Shown here: positions 25,079 to 33,080 of the stretch, piece by piece
Layout: each line of letters begins with the position of its first letter
Numbering within the stretch: the first letter of the stretch is position 1
Source: Spirochaetota bacterium
GTDB lineage: Bacteria > Spirochaetota > Spirochaetia > Treponematales > Treponemataceae
Length of the DNA: 64,000 bases
Direction of reading: 5' to 3'
Assembly (NCBI GenBank): GCA_023443865.1
Contig: JAEZST010000021.1
Span: 1-64,000 of the forward strand
Notes under the pieces: generated by a model
Seen by the model: the letters and a program-made list of their open reading frames with translations, nothing else
The model's database searches: none
What the model was told of the DNA's origin: nothing
Translations under genes and position numbers: made by a program

Positions 25079-26109
25079 CTGGCCGGGATCGGGAGGTTGA
25101 GAGCGTTACGGGCGATCAGAACGCGGCAAACCGCGCGCTCGCGTTGCGACTGATCGACAACTTGTTGGCGAGGCCCGATTTCATGCGCTATAGCGTGGGC
25201 GACGTACGCGCCCTCCATTACGCCGAAGCCTGCGCCGGGAGCGCCGCCCTCGCCCTCGCGGGGGATCTTGGCGACCCGGATCGCGTGGCGGCCCTTAAGG
25301 CGCGGTATTCCGTCGAGCTCGAGAATACCGCGAACCACGTGGACGCCAACGTATGCGGCATACTCCCCCTCGAAATCTACCTTCAGACTTCCGATCCCGC
25401 CTTCCTCGAACGCGGCCTGAGCCTCGCGGACGGGCAGTGGGAATCCCCTCTCGAAAACGGCATGACTCGCCAAACCCGTTACTGGATCGACGACGTGTAC
25501 ATGGTCGCGAGCCTGCAGGTTCAGGCGTTTCGCGCGACGGGGAATCGAACCTACCTCGACTGGGCCGCCCTCCAAACCGAGGCTTACCTGAAAAGGCTAC
25601 AAACCGCGAACGGCCTTTTTTACCACGGCGAAAACGCGCGGTTTTACTGGGGGCGGGGCAACGGCTGGGTAGCCGCCGGTTTGGCCCTCCTGCTCTCGGC
25701 CCTCGATCCGTGCCACGAACGGTACGGCGCGATACGCGACGGCTTTCTCCGTATGGCGGAGTCCCTGGCGCGCTACCAGTGCGAAGACGGCATGTGGCGC
25801 CAGCTGATCGACCGGGACCATGCCTGGAAAGAAGCCTCCTGCACCGCGATGTTCGCCTACGCGTTCAGGATCGGCGTTACCCTTGGTCTCTTGCCCTCCT
25901 CGTCGTATTCCGAACGGGTCGACCGGGCATGGGCCTCCTTCCGGGATTATATCGACGGGGACGGTAACGTGTCGGAGATTTGCGGGGGAACCGGGCAAAG
26001 CGAAAACGAGGGGTACTACCTAGCGCGGCCGAGAATAACCGGCGACCTGCACGGCCAGGCGGCAGCCCTCTGGCTCTTTCGCTCGATGCTTGATAAAGGC
26101 TGGAACTAA
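25075..26109 (+). CDS. GH105/GH88-type unsaturated glycuronyl hydrolase
   Basis: This 344-residue protein resembles YteR-like enzymes. It has an (alpha/alpha)6 barrel with YWIDDVYMV near residue 140, where an Asp acts in catalysis, and FYWGRGNGWVA near 190. Near the C-terminus DGMWRQLIDR is followed by EASCTAMFAYAF. These enzymes hydrate the unsaturated uronyl ends that polysaccharide lyases produce from pectin-like chains, and they act in the cytoplasm. There is no signal peptide, as expected. Together with the lyase-like lipoprotein near 3.1 kb it suggests use of uronic-acid oligosaccharides. The start overlaps the LysE-type gene, and the N-terminal 15 residues are weakly conserved. Confidence 0.83.
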   Translation: MTGRDREVESVTGDQNAANRALALRLIDNLLARPDFMRYSVGDVRALHYAEACAGSAALALAGDLGDPDRVAALKARYSVELENTANHVDANVCGILPLEIYLQTSDPAFLERGLSLADGQWESPLENGMTRQTRYWIDDVYMVASLQVQAFRATGNRTYLDWAALQTEAYLKRLQTANGLFYHGENARFYWGRGNGWVAAGLALLLSALDPCHERYGAIRDGFLRMAESLARYQCEDGMWRQLIDRDHAWKEASCTAMFAYAFRIGVTLGLLPSSSYSERVDRAWASFRDYIDGDGNVSEICGGTGQSENEGYYLARPRITGDLHGQAAALWLFRSMLDKGWN

Positions 26110-26112
26110 AGA

Positions 26113-26160
26113 GTTGCCCCTGTCGTCGCGCGCTTGGCGGGGGCTCCGCCGCGCGTCGTC
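26113..26160. repeat. Dispersed GC-rich palindromic repeat, copy C (short)
   Basis: This copy starts with GTTGCCCCTG and contains CGCGCTTGGCGGGGGCTCCG followed by CCGCGCG, nearly identical to copies A and D. The TTCTGCCTC end motif is missing, so it is truncated. It lies between convergent genes. Confidence 0.55.
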
Positions 26161-26186
26161 TTGGAAGCCGGTTCTCGCCGGGGCGG

Positions 26187-26603
26187 TTACCAGTCGGCCT
26201 CGATTACGCCCGGCCCCGCCGTTTGCGCGCTTTCCTTCGTGTATTGGTGAAGCTCGAAGGAGAGCCCGTTCGGGTCGGTGAGCCACAGCTGGTACGTTTT
26301 GTCCGGGCCGAGCTTAACCGGCGTATGGGCGATGCCCTTCGCGTCCATGTCCCTCGCCGCCGCCTCGATATCGTCGGTCTCGAGGCAGAAATGGGCCAAC
26401 GCCGCGTTCGGGTAAGCGGAAGAATCCGGCTCCTCGAAAAATTCCAGGTACTGTCCTTCGGCGATTTCCACGTACATGCCGTAGTCTTTCCCGCCCCTCA
26501 CGAATTTGAATATCGGCTTAAAGCCGAGCTTTTCGTAAAAACCGACCGTCTCGCTCAGGTTCCTCGCCTTGACGCACACGTGCGCGATCCCGGTAATAGC
26601 CAT
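26187..26603 (-). CDS. VOC-family (glyoxalase-like) protein
   Basis: This 138-residue protein has two beta-alpha-beta-beta-beta units typical of the vicinal oxygen chelate fold. The first is GIAHVCVKARNLSETVGFYEKLGFKPIFKF. The second is AHFCLETDDIEAAARDMDAKG, ending in WLTDPNGLSFELHQY. His and Glu residues in these units are candidate metal ligands. The family includes glyoxalase I, dioxygenases and resistance proteins, and I cannot say which this is. GAGGAGG lies before the ATG. Confidence 0.85.
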   Translation of the reverse strand: MAITGIAHVCVKARNLSETVGFYEKLGFKPIFKFVRGGKDYGMYVEIAEGQYLEFFEEPDSSAYPNAALAHFCLETDDIEAAARDMDAKGIAHTPVKLGPDKTYQLWLTDPNGLSFELHQYTKESAQTAGPGVIEADW

Positions 26604-26734
26604 AAATTGCCTCCTCGATTACCGGGACAGTATAGGGGAAGAATCGCAGAGGCGTCCAGAACGGGGAGGGGGCGCCGCGAAATCGGCAGATGAGCCGGGT
26701 CGCGCGAAGCGCCGCGGGTCGCGGACCGGCCGGC

Positions 26735-27451
26735 TTACAGGCGCGCGACCAGGGCTAGAACCTGCACGCGGGAGGCCGTGCCCGTCTTTTGGAAGATCGA
26801 GGCGAGGTGGGCCTTGACCGTCCGTTCGCTCACGAAAAGGTCGGCCGCGATCGCGCGGTTCGACAGCCCGGCGCGTAACCGTTCCACCACGGTCAGCTCC
26901 CGTTCCGTGAGGCAGAAGCAGCGCGAAAGGGATTCTTCCCAACGCGATTCGTCCCGCCCCCCGATCCTGTCGTAAAGCACCATGAAATTATTCATATGCG
27001 CGTTGATTACGTCCAGGACTCGGCAGTCGCGGGGCGTGAATTCGGGATAATCGCGGGAACGCTGAACGGATAGGTTTCGCGCCAATCGCGGCCTGAACGG
27101 GCTGAGCCCGTAGGCGAGCCGAAGGGGCTTCGAAAAGTCCGCCGTGAACTCGCAGTCGGGTACGGCATCCCAGCGGACAACGTCCTTGCCGCCGAGCGCG
27201 GCGCCGCGATCGTCGTACAGTATGAACGGGACCATTTCGCAATACCGGGAGTTGTATTCCCGGTACGCGCGCGCGCTCCATCCCTTGCCGGCCGCGCACC
27301 GAATGTCGCGCGTAAAGACGCCCACTCCCACGTCCCACGGGATGACGGTGCCGAGCTCCGCGAGAACGAACTCCAAAAACGCGTCGCGGCTTCCGGCGGC
27401 GCCGGCCCTCAGGAGGAAGTCGTTGATTTGGTCCCACGGAAGGTATCCCAT
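26735..27451 (-). CDS. LuxR-family transcriptional regulator
   Basis: This 238-residue protein ends in a LuxR/NarL-type helix-turn-helix at about 178-236 (CLTERELTVVERLRAGLSNRAIAADLFVSERTVKAHLASI). The N-terminal 160 residues contain a GAF-like sensor region that I cannot assign to a ligand. There is no receiver domain with a phospho-acceptor Asp, so it is not an obvious response regulator. It is a single minus-strand gene between a VOC protein and a kelch-type lipoprotein. Its targets are unknown. Confidence 0.85.
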   Translation of the reverse strand: MGYLPWDQINDFLLRAGAAGSRDAFLEFVLAELGTVIPWDVGVGVFTRDIRCAAGKGWSARAYREYNSRYCEMVPFILYDDRGAALGGKDVVRWDAVPDCEFTADFSKPLRLAYGLSPFRPRLARNLSVQRSRDYPEFTPRDCRVLDVINAHMNNFMVLYDRIGGRDESRWEESLSRCFCLTERELTVVERLRAGLSNRAIAADLFVSERTVKAHLASIFQKTGTASRVQVLALVARL

Positions 27452-27514
27452 TATTCACGGAGTATATCCCCCCGCGGGACCGAAAACAATATTCGCTCCC
27501 CGCGTTAATCCGCG

Positions 27515-29197
27515 TTAATCCGAGTCGGGCGCGTATACTTCTATGGTTTTCCCGCCGTTCGTGCCGTATACCCTAATTTCGTCGCCGTCGGCCAGGGCCG
27601 AGATCTTCGGGCCGCCGTAGAGCATGTCCTCGTGCGCGGTCCAGCCGCTCGCGACGCCCTCGTTCAGGGCGGCGCTTAAAACCGATTTACCGTTCCCGCC
27701 GAATACCCAGAGCCTTCCCCCGTAAACGGCGAGCGCCGGTTTCCATCGCCTGAGGCCGTCGGCGATCCAGGTCTTTTGCGCCCATCCCTCGGCCGCCGTG
27801 AGGGTCCAAAAACCGGTCGTGTACGCGTCTCCGTAGGAGTTGTATTGACCGACCAGGTAAATGCCGAATTGGTCGCGCGTCATCGCTACGTACGAAAACT
27901 TCGCGCTCAGGCTTCCCAGGTACTCTTCCGCGTTCGTCGCCGGATTATAGGAACAGATCGCGCCCGATTTCCCCGCGACGAGAATTTCGTCACCGTTCAC
28001 CACGCACGCGCTCGGGCTGATGTCGCTTCCCGGAGTCGAGGCCAGCGTCCAGGAATTTCCCAGCGGGGAATAGCAATAGATCGCGGTCTTGTACGAGGGT
28101 TTCGCCTCGACGAAGGCGTAGATTTTCGTGCCGAAGGCGCATGCAGTCCCGTACCCGTAAAGGCCGGTAAAATCCGTGGGAAGGTCTGCCATGCGTTGCC
28201 AGGACCCGTCTGCGTTTTGCCGCCACATCGTCCGGTTGCCTTCGTAAAGCGTGCCGCCCAAAAGGACGTACGTCGATCCCAGGAGCGACACCGCGGCGGG
28301 GTCTTCCCTCGCGTCGGGCATCGGCCGGGCCTCCCACGCGGGTTTCGGGACAACGAATCCGTCGTCGGCGGCGAGACTGGTTCCCACGAGGCAGAATTTC
28401 CAGTTCGTTATGTAGGTAGTCGAGTCCGAAGAGGATTCCCGGTCGTACAGGTATTCGTAATCGGCGCAGGCAATCGGGCCCACGCCCGCCTTGAAGTATT
28501 CGCTCGCGCTTCTCGTGTATTCGTCGCCGGCAATGGGATCGAAGCCGGGAACGATTATGGTGTCGTCGTAAGCCGATCCCCAATCGGCGGCATGGACCGA
28601 GGTAGACCAGGCCGTCGGCCCCGTCGCCGTATAGGTTCCCGCCGCGACGGCCGGGGACTGCGCGTCGGACAGGTTCAGCCATCTTCTGAAGAACCCGTTC
28701 TTGACCCTTCCCGTGGACGCGTCGACTATCTGCGCGACCGTATACCCGTCCTGACTGCCGTAGATTCCCGAGGAGTCGCTCCCGATCCACTTCCAATAGG
28801 GATTGGATACCCACCGCGGGGGAATATCGCCCGTGAGGGTTACGCTTCGCGCCGGTTTACCGCCGATCGTCGATTCGGCGCCCAACGTAATCGTCACGTA
28901 GCCGCTTCCTGTTTCGTTATCGCTGCCCGAGTCGTAGGCGCTAACCCACGTTGCCTTATCGGACCAATCCCACCAGAACGTCCAGTAATCGCCCTCGGAG
29001 AGCGTAAGCGCGTACCCGTCGACCGGGGAGCCGCCCGGCGTTACCGGATCGCCGGAGCCGCCGGGATTCGACGGGGTTCCGCCTGAATCGCCCGGGATTT
29101 CTGCCGCCGGGTCGCTCGCGTTCTCGCAAGACGCAAGCGCGATCAATACGGCGATTAACGCGGTTAATCCCGCCGCCGAGCGCCTGAAACGTACCAT
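27515..29197 (-). CDS. Kelch-repeat-like lipoprotein
   Basis: This 560-residue protein starts after GGGAGG and has a lipoprotein signal ending in LIALASC (Cys near 24). A low-complexity Gly/Pro/Ser linker to about residue 55 follows. Residues about 60-270 are a beta-rich domain without a name. The C-terminal half contains kelch-like units. One is PAAVSLLGSTYVLLGGTLYEGNRTMWR. Another is WKPALAVYGGRLWVFGGNG. These suggest a six-bladed beta-propeller. It is likely anchored outside the inner membrane and may bind proteins or glycans. I cannot see any catalytic residue set of galactose oxidase. The architecture is reasonably sure and the role is open. Confidence 0.7.
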   Translation of the reverse strand: MVRFRRSAAGLTALIAVLIALASCENASDPAAEIPGDSGGTPSNPGGSGDPVTPGGSPVDGYALTLSEGDYWTFWWDWSDKATWVSAYDSGSDNETGSGYVTITLGAESTIGGKPARSVTLTGDIPPRWVSNPYWKWIGSDSSGIYGSQDGYTVAQIVDASTGRVKNGFFRRWLNLSDAQSPAVAAGTYTATGPTAWSTSVHAADWGSAYDDTIIVPGFDPIAGDEYTRSASEYFKAGVGPIACADYEYLYDRESSSDSTTYITNWKFCLVGTSLAADDGFVVPKPAWEARPMPDAREDPAAVSLLGSTYVLLGGTLYEGNRTMWRQNADGSWQRMADLPTDFTGLYGYGTACAFGTKIYAFVEAKPSYKTAIYCYSPLGNSWTLASTPGSDISPSACVVNGDEILVAGKSGAICSYNPATNAEEYLGSLSAKFSYVAMTRDQFGIYLVGQYNSYGDAYTTGFWTLTAAEGWAQKTWIADGLRRWKPALAVYGGRLWVFGGNGKSVLSAALNEGVASGWTAHEDMLYGGPKISALADGDEIRVYGTNGGKTIEVYAPDSD

Positions 29198-29309
29198 AAT
29201 AAGCCTCCCGTTAGATAAACGTCGCTGCTTCCATGGTATTCGCGGACGGTACGCGCGCCATTGTACTTTCGTTCATTTATCGCGGGAGTATGCCGGGACG
29301 GGAGGGACC

Positions 29310-29395
29310 GGGGCAGAAGGAGTCGCCCCTGCCATGGCGCGCTCGGCGGGGGCTCCGCCCGCGGATCGTTCGCCGTTCGTCGCGCCTTCTGCCTC
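29310..29395. repeat. Dispersed GC-rich palindromic repeat, copy D (most complete)
   Basis: This copy runs from GGGGCAGAAGGAG to CGCGCCTTCTGCCTC, which are imperfect terminal inverted repeats. It contains TCGCCCCTGCC and the core hairpin GGCGGGGGCTCCGCC. Copies A, B and C share parts of it. It is between the kelch lipoprotein start and the tRNA gene. Confidence 0.65.
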
Positions 29396-29412
29396 GGTCT
29401 TGCGCTTTAAAA

Positions 29413-29444
29413 ACAAAAAAACCCGGACCTTCCGATCCGGGTTT
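29413..29444 (-). terminator. Terminator of the tRNA-Asn transcript
   Basis: AAACCCGGA at 29419-29427 pairs with TCCGGGTTT at 29436-29444. On the minus strand the hairpin is followed by a run of T. It lies about 25 bases beyond the 3' end of the tRNA. Confidence 0.8.
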
Positions 29445-29467
29445 CCTGAAGGCCTTGCGACCGTTCG

Positions 29468-29540
29468 CTCCCCCGAGGTGATTCGAACACCTGACCCAGT
29501 GGTTAACAGCCACTTGCTCTGCCGGCTGAGCTACAGGGGA
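29468..29540 (-). tRNA. tRNA-Asn (GUU)
   Basis: The minus strand folds as a 73-base cloverleaf. The acceptor TCCCCTG pairs with CGGGGGA with one G-T pair. The D arm is GCTCAGCCGGCAGAGC. The anticodon loop is CTGTTAA with anticodon GTT, and the T arm is AGGTGTTCGAATCACCT. The discriminator base is G, as expected for Asn. CCA is not encoded. Confidence 0.95.
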
Positions 29541-29633
29541 ATGCTCCATGCCTTGTCGTTCGACTCAGCATCAGGCGAGAGTTAAATTACCTGAAACGCG
29601 AAAAAAAGTCAAGCAAGGGCCGGCAAAATTCTT

Positions 29634-30224
29634 TTATTCGATGCCCGCGATTTCGTGGATTCTCGCGCGAACCTCTTCCAATACCGCGTCGTACCGCTCT
29701 TCCAGCGCGCGCTTGTTTTTGGAAAGGGCGGCCATGTATTCCGGGTCCTGATGGAGTTCCATGGGGACGGTCTGGCCGTAGCGGCGCGCGAGTTCCTGCT
29801 GCTTTTGGCGGAGCTTGGGCATGAATTGCTGTTCCAGGGCCTGCTTCAGGCGGTCCTTTTCGCCGATGTATTGCTTGAGAATTTGGGCTACCTGGCCGAA
29901 GAGGGCGGCAACCCCGCTGGCGGGCAGGAAGGCGTCGAGGCCCTTGCCGATGAGGGCGGTTTTATCGAGGTCAGCCTCGGTCTCGGGAAGGCGAAGGGCC
30001 GCGAGCATAATGCCGATGGCCCCTTCCCGGATCAATGTCGCCTGTTCGGTATTTTTGCCTTCCAGGATACGCATGAACGAGTCGGGATCGCCCTTTTCGA
30101 GAAACTCGTTGGCGGCCCTTTTACCGTCGTTTTTCAGTTCCCGATGCTCGGCGGTAGACGGGTCTCCCTCGATGTGGGCGGTTTTTTCCAGTGCGATATC
30201 TAGGGCAGATCGTATTTCACCCAT
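29634..30224 (-). CDS. Hypothetical cytoplasmic helical protein
   Basis: I cannot name this 196-residue protein. It has no signal peptide or membrane helix and is mostly helical and charged. The last 80 residues (QILKQYIGEKDRLKQALEQQF onward) form a likely coiled coil. A more hydrophobic centre lies near REGAIGIMLAALRLP. It starts about 20 bases after the end of the 5-formyl-THF cyclo-ligase gene on the same strand, so it may be the last gene of the hydrogenase-like operon. The tRNA-Asn gene follows it. It looks like a real gene from its regular composition and the closeness to its neighbour. No function can be given. Confidence 0.65.
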   Translation of the reverse strand: MGEIRSALDIALEKTAHIEGDPSTAEHRELKNDGKRAANEFLEKGDPDSFMRILEGKNTEQATLIREGAIGIMLAALRLPETEADLDKTALIGKGLDAFLPASGVAALFGQVAQILKQYIGEKDRLKQALEQQFMPKLRQKQQELARRYGQTVPMELHQDPEYMAALSKNKRALEERYDAVLEEVRARIHEIAGIE

Positions 30225-30244
30225 GTTTTTTTCCTCCGAAAATG

Positions 30245-30880
30245 TTACGCGCGCGTAAGCGGTTTACATATAATATAATCCATTTCCGTGAGGAGGCAAT
30301 CAACCGGGGCGTCATGGCTTTCCATGGGAATATCGGGCAGTATCGCCGCGCGCGGGCATACGCCCATGAGGGTGACGTCTCCGCCTTGGTCCTCGGCAAC
30401 GGAGAACAGCGCCTCGATGAACCGGTCGTAATAGCCGCCGCCTCTCCCGAGCCTGCGGCCGTCGGCGGTAAAGGCGAGGCCGGGCACCGCGACGAGGAGG
30501 GGATACGCGAAGCCGAGCGCCTTCCGGGGCGGGGGGAGCCAGAGCGCCGGGGCGTCTGCGGCGGGCTCGCGTATGCCGTAGGCGCCGCTCGTAAAGGGGC
30601 CCCGCGCGGAGTCGAGCCGGTAAAAGCCCATGTCCCCGCCGTGAACCTTCGGTACCCCTACGGTCAATCCCAATTCCAGGGCAAGCGCGTGGAGCGCCTC
30701 CGTATCCGGTTCCGACGGGAACGATAAAAACGAAAAGAGGGTTTTGTAGCGGGCCAAGGGCGCCCTCGCGAAAACGGACGCGTTCCAGGTTTCCCCGCCA
30801 GACGGGGCTCCCGCGGGCGCGGGGTCTCCGGCGCGCAGGGCCTTGATCCGCGTTCTCAGCGCGCGCTTCCGCTCTTTCAT
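30245..30880 (-). CDS. 5-formyltetrahydrofolate cyclo-ligase
   Basis: The ATG at 30880 gives 211 residues. The start MKERKRALRTRIKALR is typical of the family, and the active region RRLGRGGGYYDRF lies near residue 150. The enzyme converts 5-formyl-THF to 5,10-methenyl-THF with ATP and recycles folate in one-carbon metabolism. The start overlaps the stop of the hydrogenase-like gene by four bases (ATGA), so it is translated together with it. That link between a hydrogenase-like sensor and a one-carbon enzyme is unusual, although it may be accidental. Confidence 0.9.
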   Translation of the reverse strand: MKERKRALRTRIKALRAGDPAPAGAPSGGETWNASVFARAPLARYKTLFSFLSFPSEPDTEALHALALELGLTVGVPKVHGGDMGFYRLDSARGPFTSGAYGIREPAADAPALWLPPPRKALGFAYPLLVAVPGLAFTADGRRLGRGGGYYDRFIEALFSVAEDQGGDVTLMGVCPRAAILPDIPMESHDAPVDCLLTEMDYIICKPLTRA

Positions 30881-32214
30881 TCCAGGGACTGCCACCGCTG
30901 TTCGAGCAGTTCGCGGTACTCTTCTTTCATGATGATCACGCAGTCGCTTTTGGAGCCGGTTCCCCGCACGATGTCCTCGGCGAGGGCCTGGCAGTTCGGC
31001 GCGCCGCAGCAGCCGCAGTCCAGTCCGGGTAAGGCGGCGCGAATTTCGTCCATGCGCTGCATCATGGCCATGGCGGCCGAAAAATCGGGATTGAGCCTGA
31101 GGGCGGGCCGGGCGGGGAAGGGCTTTGCCCGAAGGCAATCGACGTCCGGGCGTTCGGCGATCGAAGGCGGCGGGATTTCCGGCCGCGCCGCCGCGGCGAG
31201 GGTCCGTTCCCGCTCGCGGAGATGGTGCCGGGCCAGGGCGGTATTGCAGGCCGTCAGCGGGCCGCCGGTACAGCCCCCCGGACAGGCCATGAGTTCGAGA
31301 AAATCGATCCCGACGAGCTTTCCGTCCTCGGCGGCCTCGAGTATTTTGACGCATTGGTCCATGCCGTCCACCGACAGGGCGCGGCCCGAGTCGGCCCCGA
31401 GGGCCGTGTCCGCCTCGCCGCCCGAGCGGCCCCACGAAATCTCCGCCGCGCCCTGATCGCGGGCGGCGAAGGGCGGCAGCGAGGCTTCGGCCGCGTCGTC
31501 TCCCGACGCCTTCGCGTTCCGTATCATGGCCTGAAGCAGGGGAAGATACACGTCGCTCATCGGAAAAACCGCGTCTACCGAGGAGCGCTCTTGGGCAATG
31601 GGGGCAATGGCCTCGGTGATCTTTCCGGCGCAAGGGCTGATGAAAAAGCAGCCGACGCTGCGGGGCGCGGCTTCCTTAACCATCCTCCCGGCCCGTTCCA
31701 TGGGGGCGATCACCGTCGCGAGGTTATCGATCAGGGTGGGAAAGCGAATCTGCGCGTATTTGACGATCGTGGGGCACGAAGACGAGATAAGTGGACCGGC
31801 CGCGCCGTCGGCCTTCCGCTCGGCTATGAGCCGCCGCGTGGCCAAGGATATGTCGGGCGTCGCGGCGGCGACGGGAAAGACCGCGTCGAAGCCTAAGGCC
31901 AGAAGCCCGCGGTGAATGTGGTCGAGGGAAAATTTCGCGGGAAACTGGCCGTAAAGGGAGGGGGCGGGGAGGGCCACCAAGAGGTCGAAGCGGTCGCGCC
32001 AGGCGGCGGGGAAGGCGGAAAAGGAATCCGCCATGGGCTTTTTGGCGTGGTGGGGGCACCTCCTGATGCATTCCCCGCAATCGATGCACCGCTCGCTGGT
32101 GATCCGCGCCTTCCCGTTCCGCACCCGTATCGCCTCGGTGGGGCAGGTCGTTACGCAGACCGTGCACCCCTTGCAGGACTCTTCGTCCAGGATAACCGAA
32201 TGGAACCGGTTCAT
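30877..32214 (-). CDS. Diverged [FeFe]-hydrogenase-like protein, probably sensory
   Basis: This 445-residue protein has two N-terminal [4Fe-4S] motifs (Cys 14, 17, 20, 24 and 43, 46, 49, 53). A hydrogenase large-subunit-like domain follows. H-cluster motif 1 reads SSSCPT at 144-149, motif 2 SPCAGK at 193-198 and motif 3 ELMACPGGC at 307-315. The four cluster-binding cysteines are thus kept (147, 195, 311, 315), while the proton-transfer Cys of TSCCP is Ser146. A C-terminal [4Fe-4S] motif of the Fer4/RnfB type has cysteines at 400, 403, 408 and 425. In sensory [FeFe]-hydrogenases (HydS) that same Cys is replaced, and neighbouring kinase and DRTGG genes are typical. I infer H2 or redox sensing rather than bulk H2 turnover. 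Confidence 0.85.
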   Translation of the reverse strand: MNRFHSVILDEESCKGCTVCVTTCPTEAIRVRNGKARITSERCIDCGECIRRCPHHAKKPMADSFSAFPAAWRDRFDLLVALPAPSLYGQFPAKFSLDHIHRGLLALGFDAVFPVAAATPDISLATRRLIAERKADGAAGPLISSSCPTIVKYAQIRFPTLIDNLATVIAPMERAGRMVKEAAPRSVGCFFISPCAGKITEAIAPIAQERSSVDAVFPMSDVYLPLLQAMIRNAKASGDDAAEASLPPFAARDQGAAEISWGRSGGEADTALGADSGRALSVDGMDQCVKILEAAEDGKLVGIDFLELMACPGGCTGGPLTACNTALARHHLRERERTLAAAARPEIPPPSIAERPDVDCLRAKPFPARPALRLNPDFSAAMAMMQRMDEIRAALPGLDCGCCGAPNCQALAEDIVRGTGSKSDCVIIMKEEYRELLEQRWQSLE

Positions 32215-32633
32215 GGCGCTTCCCCGATTTTTATCGTCATCGTAACCGTGGTTCCCTCGCCGGGAACCGACACGATGGAAAGGTCGTCGGCGTTGTGTTT
32301 CATATTGGGCAGCCCCATTCCCGCGCCGAAGCCGAGCTCGCGAACGATGTCGGGGGCGGTGGACCAGCCGTCCTGCATGGCGAGGTCAAGGTTGGCGATG
32401 CCCGGCCCGCGGTCCTTCATGACGATGGTTATGGCGTGGGGATCGATGTCGATGTCCGCCTCGCCGCCGCCGGCGTGGACCACCATGTTGATTTCCGCCT
32501 CGTACATGGCGACGGCGGTGCGCTTGATCACTTCGTGGGGAATGCCGAGCCGTTGGAGCGTTTTTTTCATTTCCGCCGAGGCGTCGCCCGCGCGGCTAAA
32601 GTCGCCGCCCTGTATGTCGTAGTGGTAATGCAC
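32211..32633 (-). CDS. HATPase_c-type anti-sigma/serine kinase-like protein
   Basis: This 140-residue protein is a small GHKL ATPase domain without a dimerisation domain. The N-box is YEAEINMVVHA near 46-56, the G1 box DRGPGI near 75 and the G2 box GFGAGMGLPN near 100. It resembles RsbW/RsbT-type serine kinases and anti-sigma factors. The gene overlaps the start of the hydrogenase-like gene by four bases and follows the DRTGG gene by 18 bases. A kinase here fits the transfer of a signal from the hydrogenase-like protein. Its partner is unknown. Confidence 0.87.
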   Translation of the reverse strand: MHYHYDIQGGDFSRAGDASAEMKKTLQRLGIPHEVIKRTAVAMYEAEINMVVHAGGGEADIDIDPHAITIVMKDRGPGIANLDLAMQDGWSTAPDIVRELGFGAGMGLPNMKHNADDLSIVSVPGEGTTVTMTIKIGEAP

Positions 32634-32651
32634 CCTCGTCCACCCCCGCCG

Positions 32652-33011
32652 TCAGTCTATGGCCCGCACGCCGCCCTGCCGGATTCCGGCCTCGTAGAGC
32701 TTGCCGCAGGCGATATAGAGGGGGAGCCTCGTTTTCAGGAGGACGATTCCGTTTTCCTTTGCGAGGGAGACCATTTCGGCGTTGGGCGCCTTGCCGCGCA
32801 CGAAGCAGACCGCCTGAATATCCATCAGCATGGCGGTGCGGATAACCTGCACGTTGATCAGCCCGGTCATGAGGAGTACCTGGTCCTTCACGAAGGCCAT
32901 TACGTCGCTCATGAGGTCCGCCCCGCAGGCTGACGTTATTTCGATGCCCTCGCGGGCGGTTTCCCCGATTATTTCGGCCTCAAGGGCAGCGCCGATCTTA
33001 TCTATGGTCAT
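32652..33011 (-). CDS. DRTGG-domain protein
   Basis: This 119-residue protein is a stand-alone DRTGG domain. It has AEIIGETAREGIEITSACGADLMSDVMAFVKDQVLLMTG and then AMLMDIQAVCFVRGKAPN. Such domains are found beside CBS domains and in phosphotransacetylase and serine kinase relatives, and they probably bind a small ligand. It is first in the operon with the HATPase and hydrogenase-like genes. The same trio occurs beside sensory hydrogenases in anaerobes. The family is secure and the ligand unknown. Confidence 0.82.
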   Translation of the reverse strand: MTIDKIGAALEAEIIGETAREGIEITSACGADLMSDVMAFVKDQVLLMTGLINVQVIRTAMLMDIQAVCFVRGKAPNAEMVSLAKENGIVLLKTRLPLYIACGKLYEAGIRQGGVRAID

Positions 33012-33080
33012 GCCATTAAGGATACCACGGCTCGCCGGGGCAGTAAAGGGAAAGCGGCGGCGGGAACCGCAGCCGCGCCG

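Noticed and set aside
30881..31633. In-frame extension of the 5-formyl-THF cyclo-ligase gene.
   Set aside because: It overlaps the hydrogenase-like gene in another frame and is not protein-like. The ATG at 30880 gives the normal family length.
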